Source of the DNA: Microbacterium terregens | GTDB lineage: Bacteria > Pseudomonadota > Alphaproteobacteria > Sphingomonadales > Sphingomonadaceae | DNA: 64,000 nt | Direction: 5' to 3' | Assembly: GCF_027922045.1 (NCBI RefSeq) | Contig: NZ_BSEX01000006.1 | Coordinates: 540,120 to 604,119 of the forward strand | In this document: in pieces, positions 24,957-33,337 of the stretch | Layout: every line of letters begins with the position of its first letter | How positions within the stretch are numbered: position 1 is the stretch's first letter | Notes under the pieces: generated by a model | Told to the model about the DNA's origin: nothing | What the model saw: only the letters and a program-made list of their open reading frames with translations | Databases searched by the model: none | Program-made: the position numbers and the translations under genes

Positions 24957-27835
24957 CAGGATACTACCTCGGTACAGCGGTGGCACAGCGCATCGTCCAC
25001 TGCAACTTCCGGCAGGTGGCGCCAGCAGCGACCGCATTTGTGGCGGTGGGTGCGGACCACGCCCACGCCGTCATCGTCACCCTCCCCCTTCGCCACTGAA
25101 GCGACGATGAACGCCTCGGCAAGCGCGTCCTCGGGAAGCGGCAGTTCGGGAACGGTGACTTCGGCCTCCAGGCTGGAGCGCACGATCTTTTCGCGCCGAA
25201 GCGGCTCGATCGCCTCGGTCACCCGCTCGCGCAGGCGCCGGACGTCGTCCCAGTTGGTCGAGACGGCGTCGTCGGCGGGCAGCGGCGGCAGCTCGGGCCA
25301 TTCGAGCAGGTGGACGGAGCCGTCCTCGCTGGGGAAACGCGCCTGCCACACTTCCTCGGCGGTGAAGGCGAGGATTGGCGCGGCATAGCGGACCAGCGCG
25401 TGGAACAGCAGGTCGAGCACGGTGCGATAGGCGCGGCGCTTGGGATCGTCCGCGGCGTCGCAGTAGAGCGAGTCCTTGCGGATATCGAAGAAGAACGCCG
25501 ACAGATCCTCGTTGGCGAAGTCGGTCAGCGCACGCGCGTAGCGGTTGAACTCATACGCTTCCGCAGCCGCCCGCAGCTCGACGTCGAGCTTGCCGAGCAG
25601 GTGGAGCACGTAGCGCTCCAGCTCGGGCATGTCGGCCACCGCGACTCGCTCTTCGTCGGTGAAGCCGTCGAGCGCACCCAGCAGGTAGCGGAAGGTGTTG
25701 CGCAGCTTGCGATAGGTGTCGCCGGTGCCCGCCAGCACTTCCTTGCCGATGCGCACGTCCTCGAAATAGTCCGTCTGCGCGATCCACAGGCGCAGGATGT
25801 CCGCACCCGACTCGCCGATCACCTTCAGCGGATCGACGACGTTGCCCAGGCTCTTGGACATTTTGCGCCCGTTGCCGTCGAGCGCGAAGCCGTGGGTCAG
25901 CACCGCCTCATAGGGCGCGCGGCCGCGGGTGCCGCAGCTTTCCAGCAGCGACGACTGGAACCAGCCGCGATGCTGGTCGGAGCCTTCGAGGTACAGGTTG
26001 GCGCGGGTCCCGGCGCCATAGCGCGCCTCGACCACGAAGGCGTGGGTCGAGCCCGAGTCGAACCACACGTCGAGGATGTCGGTGACGACCTCATAGTCCT
26101 CGAGACGGTATTCCGCGCCGAGCAGCGCCTGGTGGTCGGCCTGGAACCAGGCATCGGCGCCGCCTGCACGGAAGGCATCGAGGATGCGCGCGTTCACCGC
26201 CGGGTCGCGCAGATAGGCGCCGGTCTGGCGGTGGACGTAGAGCGCGATCGGCACGCCCCAGGCGCGCTGGCGGCTGATGACCCAGTCGGGACGACCCGAC
26301 ACCATCGAGGCGATGCGGTTGCGGCCCTTTTCCGGCACGAACCGCGTGTGCTCGATCGCGTCGAGCGCGAGCTCGCGCAGGGTGGCGCCGTTCCCGGCGG
26401 CGGTTTCCGCGCCCTGCTCGGCCGCGTCGGTGGTGGCCGCATCCATCGGGATGAACCACTGCGGCGTCGCGCGGAAGATCACCTTGGCCTTGGAGCGCCA
26501 GCTATGCGGATAGCTGTGGCGGAAGTCGTCCGACGCGGCGAGCAGCGCGCCCGCTTCGCGCAGGTCGCGGCAGATCGGCCCTTCCTCCAGCTTACCGCCG
26601 TTGCCGGACGCGGTGAACTTCGGGTTGATGACGCTGCCCTGGCCGCCGAGCCACGCCCAGTCGTCGCGATACTTGCCGTCGCCGGTGACGGCGAAGACGG
26701 GGTCGATCCCATGCGCCTTGCACAGCGCGAAATCGTCCTCGCCATGATCGGGCGCCATGTGGACGAGGCCGGTACCCGCATCGGTGGTGACGAAATCACC
26801 CGGCAGCATCGGCCGCGGCTTGGCGAAGAAGCCGCCAAGCGCGTGCATCGGGTGGCGTACGATGGCGTCGGCCAGCTGGGAGCCATGAACGAAGCTATCG
26901 ATGCTCCACACACCAGCGGACTCCGGCGCATCTCCTGGGCGCAGTGTCTTGTCTGCACGCTTCTGAAAAGCATCCGCAAGCTGCGTGGCGACGACGTAGC
27001 GGCCAACCAGACGACCGTCGTGATCGCGCAACGAGGCAATCGCGTAATCGACTTCCGGCCCGTACGCTAAGGCCTGGTTCACTGGGATCGTCCACGGCGT
27101 GGTCGTCCAGATCACCGCATGCGCGCCGACCAGCTCGGGCGCGTTCGGCGCTTCCACGATCTCGAACGCGACGTCGATCTGCGTCGAGGTGATGTCCTCA
27201 TACTCGACCTCGGCCTCGGCGAGTGCGGTCTTTTCGACCGGGCTCCACATCACCGGCTTGGCACCGCGATAGAGCTGGCCCGACTCGGCGAACTTGAGCA
27301 GCTCGCCCGCGATCGTCGCCTCGGCCTCGAACTTCATGGTGAGGTACGGGTCTTCCCAGTCGCCCAACACGCCCAGCCGCTGGAACTGGCCCTTCTGCAC
27401 GTCGACCCAATGCGCGGCATAGGCGCGGCATTCCGCCCGAAACTCGGCCGGGGGCACCTCGTCCTTGGACCGCTTCTTGGCGCGGTACTGTTCCTCGATC
27501 TTCCACTCGATCGGCAGGCCGTGGCAGTCCCACCCCGGTACATAGGGCGCGTCCTTGCCCATCAGCGTCTGCGAGCGGACGATGATGTCCTTGAGGACCT
27601 TGTTCATCGCATGGCCCATGTGGATGTCGCCGTTGGCGTAGGGCGGGCCGTCGTGGAGGATGAACCGCTCGCGGCCGGCACGCTCGCGGCGCAGGCGATC
27701 GTACAGCCCGATGCGCGCCCAGCGATCGAGGATCGCCGGCTCCTTGGCGGCAAGCCCCGCCTTCATCGGGAAGTCGGTCTTCGGCAGGAAGACGGTGTCG
27801 CGCCAGTCGCGCTTCGCGTTCGGTTCGTCGGTCAT
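24956..27835 (-). CDS. ileS: Isoleucyl-tRNA synthetase
   Basis: A 959-residue class I synthetase that charges tRNA-Ile. HMGH near residue 70 and KMSKSLGN near 640 are the catalytic signatures; the editing CP1 domain lies between (TTTPWTIPVNQAL and DHGEDDF). A C-terminal zinc ribbon is complete (CGRCWRH and CHRC). The length is that of bacterial type 1 IleRS, not the mupirocin-resistant type. Followed by lspA in ATGA overlap. Confidence 0.97.
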   Translation of the reverse strand: MTDEPNAKRDWRDTVFLPKTDFPMKAGLAAKEPAILDRWARIGLYDRLRRERAGRERFILHDGPPYANGDIHMGHAMNKVLKDIIVRSQTLMGKDAPYVPGWDCHGLPIEWKIEEQYRAKKRSKDEVPPAEFRAECRAYAAHWVDVQKGQFQRLGVLGDWEDPYLTMKFEAEATIAGELLKFAESGQLYRGAKPVMWSPVEKTALAEAEVEYEDITSTQIDVAFEIVEAPNAPELVGAHAVIWTTTPWTIPVNQALAYGPEVDYAIASLRDHDGRLVGRYVVATQLADAFQKRADKTLRPGDAPESAGVWSIDSFVHGSQLADAIVRHPMHALGGFFAKPRPMLPGDFVTTDAGTGLVHMAPDHGEDDFALCKAHGIDPVFAVTGDGKYRDDWAWLGGQGSVINPKFTASGNGGKLEEGPICRDLREAGALLAASDDFRHSYPHSWRSKAKVIFRATPQWFIPMDAATTDAAEQGAETAAGNGATLRELALDAIEHTRFVPEKGRNRIASMVSGRPDWVISRQRAWGVPIALYVHRQTGAYLRDPAVNARILDAFRAGGADAWFQADHQALLGAEYRLEDYEVVTDILDVWFDSGSTHAFVVEARYGAGTRANLYLEGSDQHRGWFQSSLLESCGTRGRAPYEAVLTHGFALDGNGRKMSKSLGNVVDPLKVIGESGADILRLWIAQTDYFEDVRIGKEVLAGTGDTYRKLRNTFRYLLGALDGFTDEERVAVADMPELERYVLHLLGKLDVELRAAAEAYEFNRYARALTDFANEDLSAFFFDIRKDSLYCDAADDPKRRAYRTVLDLLFHALVRYAAPILAFTAEEVWQARFPSEDGSVHLLEWPELPPLPADDAVSTNWDDVRRLRERVTEAIEPLRREKIVRSSLEAEVTVPELPLPEDALAEAFIVASVAKGEGDDDGVGVVRTHRHKCGRCWRHLPEVAVDDALCHRCTEVVS

Positions 27836-27906
27836 GGAACCGCGCCGATTAGAGGATGCGGGGCCGGGGGTGAAGCGCGAAGTGGTGGGCGGGGCTCAGA
27901 GCGGCG

Positions 27907-28395
27907 TCAGTCGCGGCAATAGCCCTCGCCCGTCTTCACCGTCAGGCAGTCCTTCTTGTCGGCAAGCCACTTGAGCCCGGTCGCCTCACCGTCCGTCGCG
28001 CGCAGCGTCTGCGGCCCGTCCGGCCGGGTGAAGCGGATCGTGTCGCCGGCCGCGATTCCCTGGAACACACCCTTGTCGTCCAGCGAGTATTGCATCTCCA
28101 GCGTGTAGTGTCCGGGGCCCGCTTGGCGGTCGGCGGAAATCACCAGGTTCAGCCCCTCGACGCCACGCCAGCGTCCGATCCATGCGTCGGTCGCCGCGGC
28201 ATCGGCCACCGTCGGGGCCGGCGTGGGCGTGGGTGTAGGTGTGGCCGTCGGCGTTTCCGCAGGCGCTTCCTGGGATGCAACATGGCCACTGTTGTGGACC
28301 GCGCGCTCGACGGCCTCGCCTTCGGCGCGGCGCTCCGCGCGCTGTTCGCACCCGGCCAGCACCACCAGCATCGACAAGCAGATCGTTCGGCGCAT
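27907..28395 (-). CDS. Hypothetical lipoprotein with Thr-Pro repeat
   Basis: A 162-residue protein. MRRTICLSMLVVLAGC is a lipoprotein signal (Cys16). Then a charged spacer, a run of Thr-Pro dipeptides (TPTATPTPTPTPAPT), and a C-terminal domain of about 90 residues (DAWIGRWRGVEGLNLVIS to CLTVKTGEGYCRD) with two Cys likely to form a disulphide. The repeat is a likely wall- or membrane-spanning flexible linker. I do not recognise a named domain. It is divergent from rpiB. Confidence 0.78.
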   Translation of the reverse strand: MRRTICLSMLVVLAGCEQRAERRAEGEAVERAVHNSGHVASQEAPAETPTATPTPTPTPAPTVADAAATDAWIGRWRGVEGLNLVISADRQAGPGHYTLEMQYSLDDKGVFQGIAAGDTIRFTRPDGPQTLRATDGEATGLKWLADKKDCLTVKTGEGYCRD

Positions 28396-28484
28396 CGCGT
28401 TCCTCCCGCGTTGGGCGGCCTGTCTAGCCTTCACGCGGCCGCACGGCTAGGCAGCAGCGACCATCGATCTTCAAGGCCTGTCCC

Positions 28485-28931
28485 ATGTCGTACCGCATCG
28501 CCCTCGCCTCCGATCACGCTGCCGTGGCGTTGAAGGCGTCGCTCGTCGCCTGGCTGCGCGATGCGGGCCATGACGTCGTGGACCTTGGGCCGGAGGGCGA
28601 GGCCAGCGTCGACTATCCCGATTACGGCTATGCGCTGGCGCGCACGGTGAGCGGCGGGGAAGTGGACCTCGGCATTGCGCTGTGCGGATCCGGCATCGGC
28701 ATCTCAATCGCGGTGAACCGGCATGTGGGCTGCCGCTGCGCGCTGGTGAACGAGCCGCTGTCGGCGCGGCTTGCGCGCGAACACAACGACGCCAACGTGC
28801 TGGCGATGGGTGCGCGGCTGGTCGGCGTCGAAATGGCCAAAGCGTGCATCGAGGCGTTCCTGGCCACGCCGTTCGGCGGCGAGCGCCACCAGCGCCGCAT
28901 CGACAAGCTGAGCACCCCCACGCTGGGCTGA
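28485..28931 (+). CDS. rpiB: Ribose 5-phosphate isomerase B
   Basis: A 148-residue enzyme that interconverts ribulose 5-phosphate and ribose 5-phosphate. ASDHAAVALK near the start, catalytic Cys in CGSGIGISIA and the phosphate-binding Arg-rich RCALVNEPLSARLAREHNDANVLAMGARLVG give the RpiB signature. It precedes glyA by 96 bases, a common order in alphaproteobacteria. Confidence 0.95.
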   Translation: MSYRIALASDHAAVALKASLVAWLRDAGHDVVDLGPEGEASVDYPDYGYALARTVSGGEVDLGIALCGSGIGISIAVNRHVGCRCALVNEPLSARLAREHNDANVLAMGARLVGVEMAKACIEAFLATPFGGERHQRRIDKLSTPTLG

Positions 28932-29027
28932 AGCGCAGCTATTTGGGGCAAGAACGGGTAGCGTTCGCGTGCAGGGCGGCTTAAAGGCACGCGCGACCGG
29001 CCAGCCCGAGCCCCAGGAGGCGCATCC

Positions 29028-30338
29028 ATGAGCAGCAACCCGCAGACCCTTGACCAGGTCCAGCCCGACGGTTTCTTCACCCGCGGCCTGGCCGACGTCG
29101 ATCCGGCAGTGTTCGCCGGCGTCGAGCATGAGCTCAGCCGCGAGCAGACTCAGATCGAGCTGATCGCCAGCGAGAACATCGTGTCGAAGGCGGTGCTCGA
29201 GGCGCAGGGCTCGGTGTTCACCAACAAGTACGCCGAGGGCTATCCCGGCAAGCGCTACTACCAGGGCTGCGCACCGTCCGACGAGGTCGAGACGCTGGCG
29301 ATCGAGCGCGCCAAGCAGATCTTCGGCTGCGGCTTTGCCAATGTGCAGCCGCATTCGGGCGCGCAGGCCAATGGCGCGGTGATGCTGGCCCTGACCAAGC
29401 CCGGCGACACCATCCTGGGCATGAGCCTGGATGCCGGCGGCCACCTCACCCACGGCGCCAAGGCGGCGATGTCGGGCAAGTGGTTCAACGCGGTCCAGTA
29501 CGGCGTGCGACAGGAAGACCACCTCATCGACTATGACCAGGTCGAGCGGCTCGCCAAGGAGCACAAGCCGACGCTGATCATCGCGGGCGGCTCGGCCTAT
29601 CCGCGCCACATCGACTTCGCCCGCTTCCGCGCGATTGCGGACGAGGTGGGCGCCAAGTTCATGGTCGACATGGCGCACTTCGCCGGCATCGTCGCGGCCG
29701 GGCTGCACCCGACCCCATTCGGCCACGCCCATGTCACCACCACCACCACCCACAAGACGCTGCGCGGGCCCCGCGGCGGCATGGTGCTGACCGACGACGA
29801 GGCGATCGCCAAGAAGATCAACTCGGCGGTGTTCCCTGGCCTCCAGGGCGGGCCGCTGATGCACGTGATCGCGGCCAAGGCGGTCGCGTTCGGCGAGGCG
29901 CTGCGCCCCGAGTACAAGAGCTACATCGCCGCGGTGGTGGAGAACGCCAAGGTGCTCGCCGCGACCCTGAAGGAGCGCGGCAGCGATGTCGTGTCGGGCG
30001 GCACCGACACCCATCTGGCGCTGATCGACCTCACTCCGCTGGGCGTCACCGGCCGCGATGCGGACGAGGCGCTGGAGCGCTCGGGCATCACCTGCAACAA
30101 GAACGGCATTCCGTTCGATCCGCTGCCGCCGGTCAAGACCAGCGGCATCCGCGTCGGTTCGCCGGCCGGCACCACCCGCGGCTTCGGCACCGCCGAGTTC
30201 CGCGAGATCGGCAACATGGTCGCCGACGTGCTCGACGGCTTGGCGGCAAAGGGCGAGGCGGGCGACGCCCAGGTCGAGGCGGGGGTCCGCGAGCGGGTTC
30301 GCGCGTTGTGTGCTCGGTTCCCGATCTACGGAGGCTGA
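29028..30338 (+). CDS. glyA: Serine hydroxymethyltransferase
   Basis: A 436-residue PLP enzyme making glycine and methylene-tetrahydrofolate from serine. [29 protein letters not shown] and the PLP-Lys segment [14 protein letters not shown] are present. AGGAGG precedes the ATG. It is followed after two bases by a 55-residue membrane peptide gene and then nrdR. Confidence 0.97.
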   Translation: MSSNPQTLDQVQPDGFFTRGLADVDPAVFAGVEHELSREQTQIELIASENIVSKAVLEAQGSVFTNKYAEGYPGKRYYQGCAPSDEVETLAIERAKQIFGCGFANVQPHSGAQANGAVMLALTKPGDTILGMSLDAGGHLTHGAKAAMSGKWFNAVQYGVRQEDHLIDYDQVERLAKEHKPTLIIAGGSAYPRHIDFARFRAIADEVGAKFMVDMAHFAGIVAAGLHPTPFGHAHVTTTTTHKTLRGPRGGMVLTDDEAIAKKINSAVFPGLQGGPLMHVIAAKAVAFGEALRPEYKSYIAAVVENAKVLAATLKERGSDVVSGGTDTHLALIDLTPLGVTGRDADEALERSGITCNKNGIPFDPLPPVKTSGIRVGSPAGTTRGFGTAEFREIGNMVADVLDGLAAKGEAGDAQVEAGVRERVRALCARFPIYGG

Positions 30339-30340
30339 TC

Positions 30341-30508
30341 ATGACCGACTACTCGACCGACGCGCAGAAGAAGGCCCTGGGCAAGAGCATGGCGAAGTGG
30401 GGCGCGCTCGGCGCCGTGGTCGCAATCCCCCTGCCCTTCATCGGCCCGGTGATCGGCGCCGCGGCCGGCGCCGGCTACGCCTATCTCAAGGCCAAGAAGC
30501 GGATCTGA
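30341..30508 (+). CDS. 55-residue membrane peptide between glyA and nrdR
   Basis: A small protein with a charged N-terminus (MTDYSTDAQKKALGKSMAKW) and one hydrophobic, Gly-rich helix (GALGAVVAIPLPFIGPVIGAAAG) ending in basic residues. The start is two bases after the glyA stop with GGAGG nearby, and its TGA is directly followed by the nrdR ATG, so it is translated within this operon. No known family is recognised; the helix is of glycine-zipper type. Confidence 0.75.
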   Translation: MTDYSTDAQKKALGKSMAKWGALGAVVAIPLPFIGPVIGAAAGAGYAYLKAKKRI

Positions 30509-30970
30509 ATGCGCTGTCCCTTCTGCGGAAATGATGCGAGCCAGGTAAAGGACAGCCGCCCCACCGAAGATGGGGCGGCGATCCGGCGGCGCCGCCAGTG
30601 CGAGGCCTGCGCCGCGCGCTTCACCACGTTCGAGCGCATCCAACTGCGCGAGCTGTGGGTGCTGAAAAGCGAGAGCCGGCGCGAACCCTTCGATCGCGAG
30701 AAGCTGCTCCGTTCGGTCGCGATCGCGACCCGCAAGCGCCCGGTCGAACAGGCGCAGATCGAGCGGCTGGTGTCGGGCATCCAGCGCCAGCTGGAGACCA
30801 CCGGCGACGGCGAGGTGCTCGCCCAGCGCATCGGCGAGATGGTGATGGAGGCGCTCAAGGGCCTCGACTCGGTCGCCTACATCCGGTTCGCGAGCGTCTA
30901 CAAGGACTTCCGCGAGGCGCGGGACTTCGAGGAGTTCGCCGGGAACGTGGCCGAGGTGGGGCGGGAGTAG
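30509..30970 (+). CDS. nrdR: Ribonucleotide reductase repressor NrdR
   Basis: A 153-residue regulator: N-terminal zinc ribbon (MRCPFCGN and [13 protein letters not shown]) and an ATP-cone domain ([16 protein letters not shown]). It binds NrdR boxes before ribonucleotide reductase genes when dATP is high. The start follows directly on the previous stop (TGAATG). No NrdR box was recognised in this window. Confidence 0.96.
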   Translation: MRCPFCGNDASQVKDSRPTEDGAAIRRRRQCEACAARFTTFERIQLRELWVLKSESRREPFDREKLLRSVAIATRKRPVEQAQIERLVSGIQRQLETTGDGEVLAQRIGEMVMEALKGLDSVAYIRFASVYKDFREARDFEEFAGNVAEVGRE

Positions 30971-31012
30971 ACGCAAGCGCCACTCGCCCGTGCGCTGATA
31001 CGTCTCCGTTTG

Positions 31013-31055
31013 GTTCGAGCCGCATCGAGCCTGTCGAGATGCGAAGTCGAGAACC
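31013..31055 (+). repeat. REP-like repeat, left copy beside the GIY-YIG gene
   Basis: A 43-base element beginning GTTCGAGCC (31013-31021) and ending GTCGAGAACC (31046-31055), with an internal palindrome around GCATCGAGCCTGTCGAGATGC-type sequence. Its inverse complement recurs at 31343-31387 with both ends perfectly conserved. The core ATCGAGCCTGTCGAGA is shared with the element at 5126-5141. Confidence 0.75.
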
Positions 31056-31080
31056 CGGGCCAGCAGAGGAAGCCGTCGAT

Positions 31081-32122
31081 GTTCCATGTCTACATCCTGC
31101 GACGCGCCGACGGCACCTATTACACCGGCCACACCGATAATCTGGAGACGCGGGTCGCCCAGCATCAGGCAGGCAGCTTCCCCGGCTACACCCACGACCG
31201 CCGGCCGGTCGAACTGATGTGGAGCGAGAGCTTCCCAACGCGGATCGACGCACTCGACCGCGAGCAGCAGATCAAGGACTGGTCGCGCAAGAAGAAGGAA
31301 GCGCTGTTCCGGGCCGACTGGAACGGCGTGTCTGCGGCAGCCGGTTCTCGACAATGCGTCTCGGCTGCGCTCGACGCTGGCTCGAACTCAACGGAGAAAC
31401 CCCAATTGTCCCCACCCCCCGTCATCGTGCTGGTGCGCCCGCAGCTGGGCGAGAACATCGGCAAGGCCGCGCGCGCGATGCTCAACTTCGGGCTAGTGGA
31501 GATGCGGCTGGTTTCCCCGCGCGATGGCTGGCCCAATCCGCAGGCGGGGCCAGCCGCGAGCGGCGCCGACGTGGTGCTGGAGAAGGCACGGGTCTTTGAA
31601 ACCGTCGCCGATGCGGTGGCCGATTGCAGCCACGTCTTTGCGACCACGGTCCGCAAGCGCGGCGTCACCAAGCCGGTCGTCACGCCGGAAGAGGCCGCCC
31701 GCGCGATTCGCAGCGACGCCGGCCGCGCCGCCATCCTGTTCGGGCCGGAGCGATCCGGGCTGGAGACCGACGACGTCGCGCTTGCCCGCACCATCGTCAC
31801 CGTGCCGATCAACCCGGAGTTCGGCTCGCTCAACCTCGCCCAGGCGGTGATCCTGGTCGCGTACGAGTGGTCCAAGGGCGCCGACCTTGCGAGCCCGCCG
31901 GAGACCGAACTCGATCCTCCCGCCTCGCAGGAGGAACTCGAAGGCATGATCGCGCAGCTCGACGGGATGCTGGAGGCCGGCGGCTATTTCTTTCCGCCCG
32001 ATCGAGCACCCGCCACGCGCCGAACACTGCGCACGCTGCTGACCAAGCCGGGCTGGAATTCGCAGGAAGTGCGTACGCTGCGCGGCGTGCTGTCGACGCT
32101 CGCACGGCCGCGCCAGCGGTAA
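31081..32122 (+). CDS. GIY-YIG nuclease domain fused in frame to TrmJ-type RNA methyltransferase
   Basis: One uninterrupted frame of 346 codons. Residues 1-80 are a small GIY-YIG (UPF0213) domain: FHVYILRRADGTYYTGHTDNLETRVAQHQAG, with Arg in TRVAQH and Glu in LMWSESF at catalytic positions. Residues about 88-108 (VSAAAGSRQCVSAALDAGSN) are encoded by a copy of a dispersed repeat. The rest is a SPOUT methyltransferase. Small GIY-YIG proteins usually end near this repeat; here the stop is missing and translation can run on. A separate internal start for the methyltransferase is likely (next entry), so the locus may give two products. Confidence 0.7.
31343..31387 (+). repeat. REP-like repeat, right (inverted) copy
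   Basis: Starts GGTTCTCGAC (31343-31352) and ends GGCTCGAAC (31379-31387), exact complements of the ends of the left copy; the middle is diverged. It lies inside the reading frame and encodes the linker between the nuclease and methyltransferase parts. Confidence 0.75.
31406..32122 (+). CDS. TrmJ-family tRNA/rRNA methyltransferase (internal start)
   Basis: A 238-residue SPOUT methyltransferase from TTG 31406, which has GGAG ten bases upstream. IVLVRPQLGENIGKAARAMLNFG is the N-terminal motif, FGPERSGLETDDVALA and VPINPEFGSLNLAQAVILVAYEW are the knot motifs that bind S-adenosylmethionine. TrmJ makes 2'-O-methyl-nucleosides at tRNA position 32. The frame is shared with the GIY-YIG domain upstream without a stop; the length from this start equals that of stand-alone relatives, so I favour it as the main product. 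Confidence 0.85.
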   Translation: MSPPPVIVLVRPQLGENIGKAARAMLNFGLVEMRLVSPRDGWPNPQAGPAASGADVVLEKARVFETVADAVADCSHVFATTVRKRGVTKPVVTPEEAARAIRSDAGRAAILFGPERSGLETDDVALARTIVTVPINPEFGSLNLAQAVILVAYEWSKGADLASPPETELDPPASQEELEGMIAQLDGMLEAGGYFFPPDRAPATRRTLRTLLTKPGWNSQEVRTLRGVLSTLARPRQR

Positions 32123-32123
32123 C

Positions 32124-32423
32124 CTAGCGCCGATCGAACGCCGCCAGTTCATAGGCGATCGACGCCTCCACCAGCTGCTCCCACAGCGCGCCGACCACGG
32201 CCTCCGGCACGCCCAGCCGAGCCGCCTCGGCGCGGGCGTTGGCGATGACCTCCGCCTTGCGCGCTTCGTCGCGGACATGCCCGCGCTCCGGCTTGATGCG
32301 GGCGGCGGCGTCCATATAGGCGAAGCGGCGGGCGAGGAGCGCCACCAGCTCGCGATCGAGCTGGTCGACGCCGGCGCGGACTTCGCGCATGGTGGTGCAA
32401 TCGGGACCGGAAAGGATCGTCAT
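32124..32423 (-). CDS. Chorismate mutase, AroQ type
   Basis: A 99-residue helical protein: [35 protein letters not shown] is the AroQ helix 1 with its Arg and Asp, and later [16 protein letters not shown] and [12 protein letters not shown] complete the fold. Converts chorismate to prephenate, or isochorismate in the PchB relatives; these cannot be separated here. Stop is one base from the TrmJ stop (convergent). Confidence 0.88.
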   Translation of the reverse strand: MTILSGPDCTTMREVRAGVDQLDRELVALLARRFAYMDAAARIKPERGHVRDEARKAEVIANARAEAARLGVPEAVVGALWEQLVEASIAYELAAFDRR

Positions 32424-32474
32424 GCCGCGTGCCTAGGCGGGCGGGCCCCGACGTGTCCAGACGGCCTGTCCAGC

Positions 32475-32502
32475 TTGACTCATGCCCCCGTCTGCGGCTA
32501 GG
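32475..32502 (+). promoter_or_regulatory. Candidate rpsD promoter
   Basis: TTGACT at 32475-32480 is a good -35; GCTAGG around 32497-32502 is a moderate -10 with a 16-base spacing. The rest of the 221-base gap between the chorismate mutase and rpsD would be a leader of about 135 bases. Confidence 0.45.
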
Positions 32503-32644
32503 CGCGCGCCTTCGCAATCGGCTCCGCACCCCGGTGAAGCGGCAGCCCTGCCGGTCGTTCTTCGATCCCAGCAGCGCGAAAGACCGGGAATCGCGATCCG
32601 TCCTCTGGGCGGGTCACCGTTGTTGCAGTTGCAAGGAATACCAA

Positions 32645-33259
32645 ATGTCGAAGCGCCACAGCGCCAAGTACAAGCTCGACCGTCGTCTCGGCGAGAACAT
32701 CTGGGGCCGTCCGAAGAGCCCGGTCAACAAGCGCGAGTACGGCCCCGGTCAGCACGGCCAGCGCCGCAAGGGCAAGATGTCGGACTTCGGCATCCAACTG
32801 CGCGCCAAGCAGAAGCTCAAGGGCTATTACGGCGACGTGACCGAGAAGCAGTTCAAGCGCACCTATGAAGAAGCGTCGCGCATGAAGGGCGACACCGGTC
32901 AGAACCTGATCGGCCTGCTCGAGCAGCGCCTGGACATGATCGTCTACCGCGCCAAGTTCGCGCCGACCATCTGGGCGGCTCGCCAGATCGTCAGCCACGG
33001 CCACATCCGCGTCAACGGCGTGAAGTGCAACATCGCGTCGCGCCGTGTCCGTCCGGGCGACGAGATCACGCTGGGCAGCAAGGCGCAGGAGATGGCGCTG
33101 GTGCTCGAGGCGCAGAGCCTGGCCGAGCGCGACATCCCCGACTATGTCGCACCCGATGGCGCCGCAAAGATCACCTTCACCCGCGTGCCGACCCTCGACG
33201 AGGTGCCGTACCCGGTGAAGATGGAGCCGAACCTGGTCGTCGAGTTCTACTCGCGCTGA
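32645..33259 (+). CDS. rpsD: 30S ribosomal protein S4
   Basis: A 204-residue primary rRNA-binding protein. It starts [20 protein letters not shown], the alphaproteobacterial form without zinc Cys, and has an S4 domain ([28 protein letters not shown]). A rho-independent terminator follows. Single ribosomal gene here, away from the main operon, as in related species. Confidence 0.98.
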   Translation: MSKRHSAKYKLDRRLGENIWGRPKSPVNKREYGPGQHGQRRKGKMSDFGIQLRAKQKLKGYYGDVTEKQFKRTYEEASRMKGDTGQNLIGLLEQRLDMIVYRAKFAPTIWAARQIVSHGHIRVNGVKCNIASRRVRPGDEITLGSKAQEMALVLEAQSLAERDIPDYVAPDGAAKITFTRVPTLDEVPYPVKMEPNLVVEFYSR

Positions 33260-33310
33260 TCGGATCCGGACCGCGGCACCCGCCGCGGCCCACCGGCAAG
33301 ACAAAGAAGA

Positions 33311-33337
33311 GGGCGGTCCTGGCGGGCCGCCCTTTTT
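33311..33337 (+). terminator. Terminator after rpsD
   Basis: GGGCGGTC pairs with GGCCGCCC (one G-U pair) over a short loop, followed by five T at 33333-33337. It also overlaps the stop of the convergent S9 peptidase gene. Confidence 0.88.

Noticed and set aside
25310..27070. 586-codon plus-strand frame opposite ileS
   Set aside because: Antisense to ileS, which has both class I synthetase motifs and the zinc ribbon; no motif in the shadow.
28704..30014. 436-codon minus-strand frame opposite glyA
   Set aside because: Mirror frame of serine hydroxymethyltransferase with no ribosome site or family sequence.
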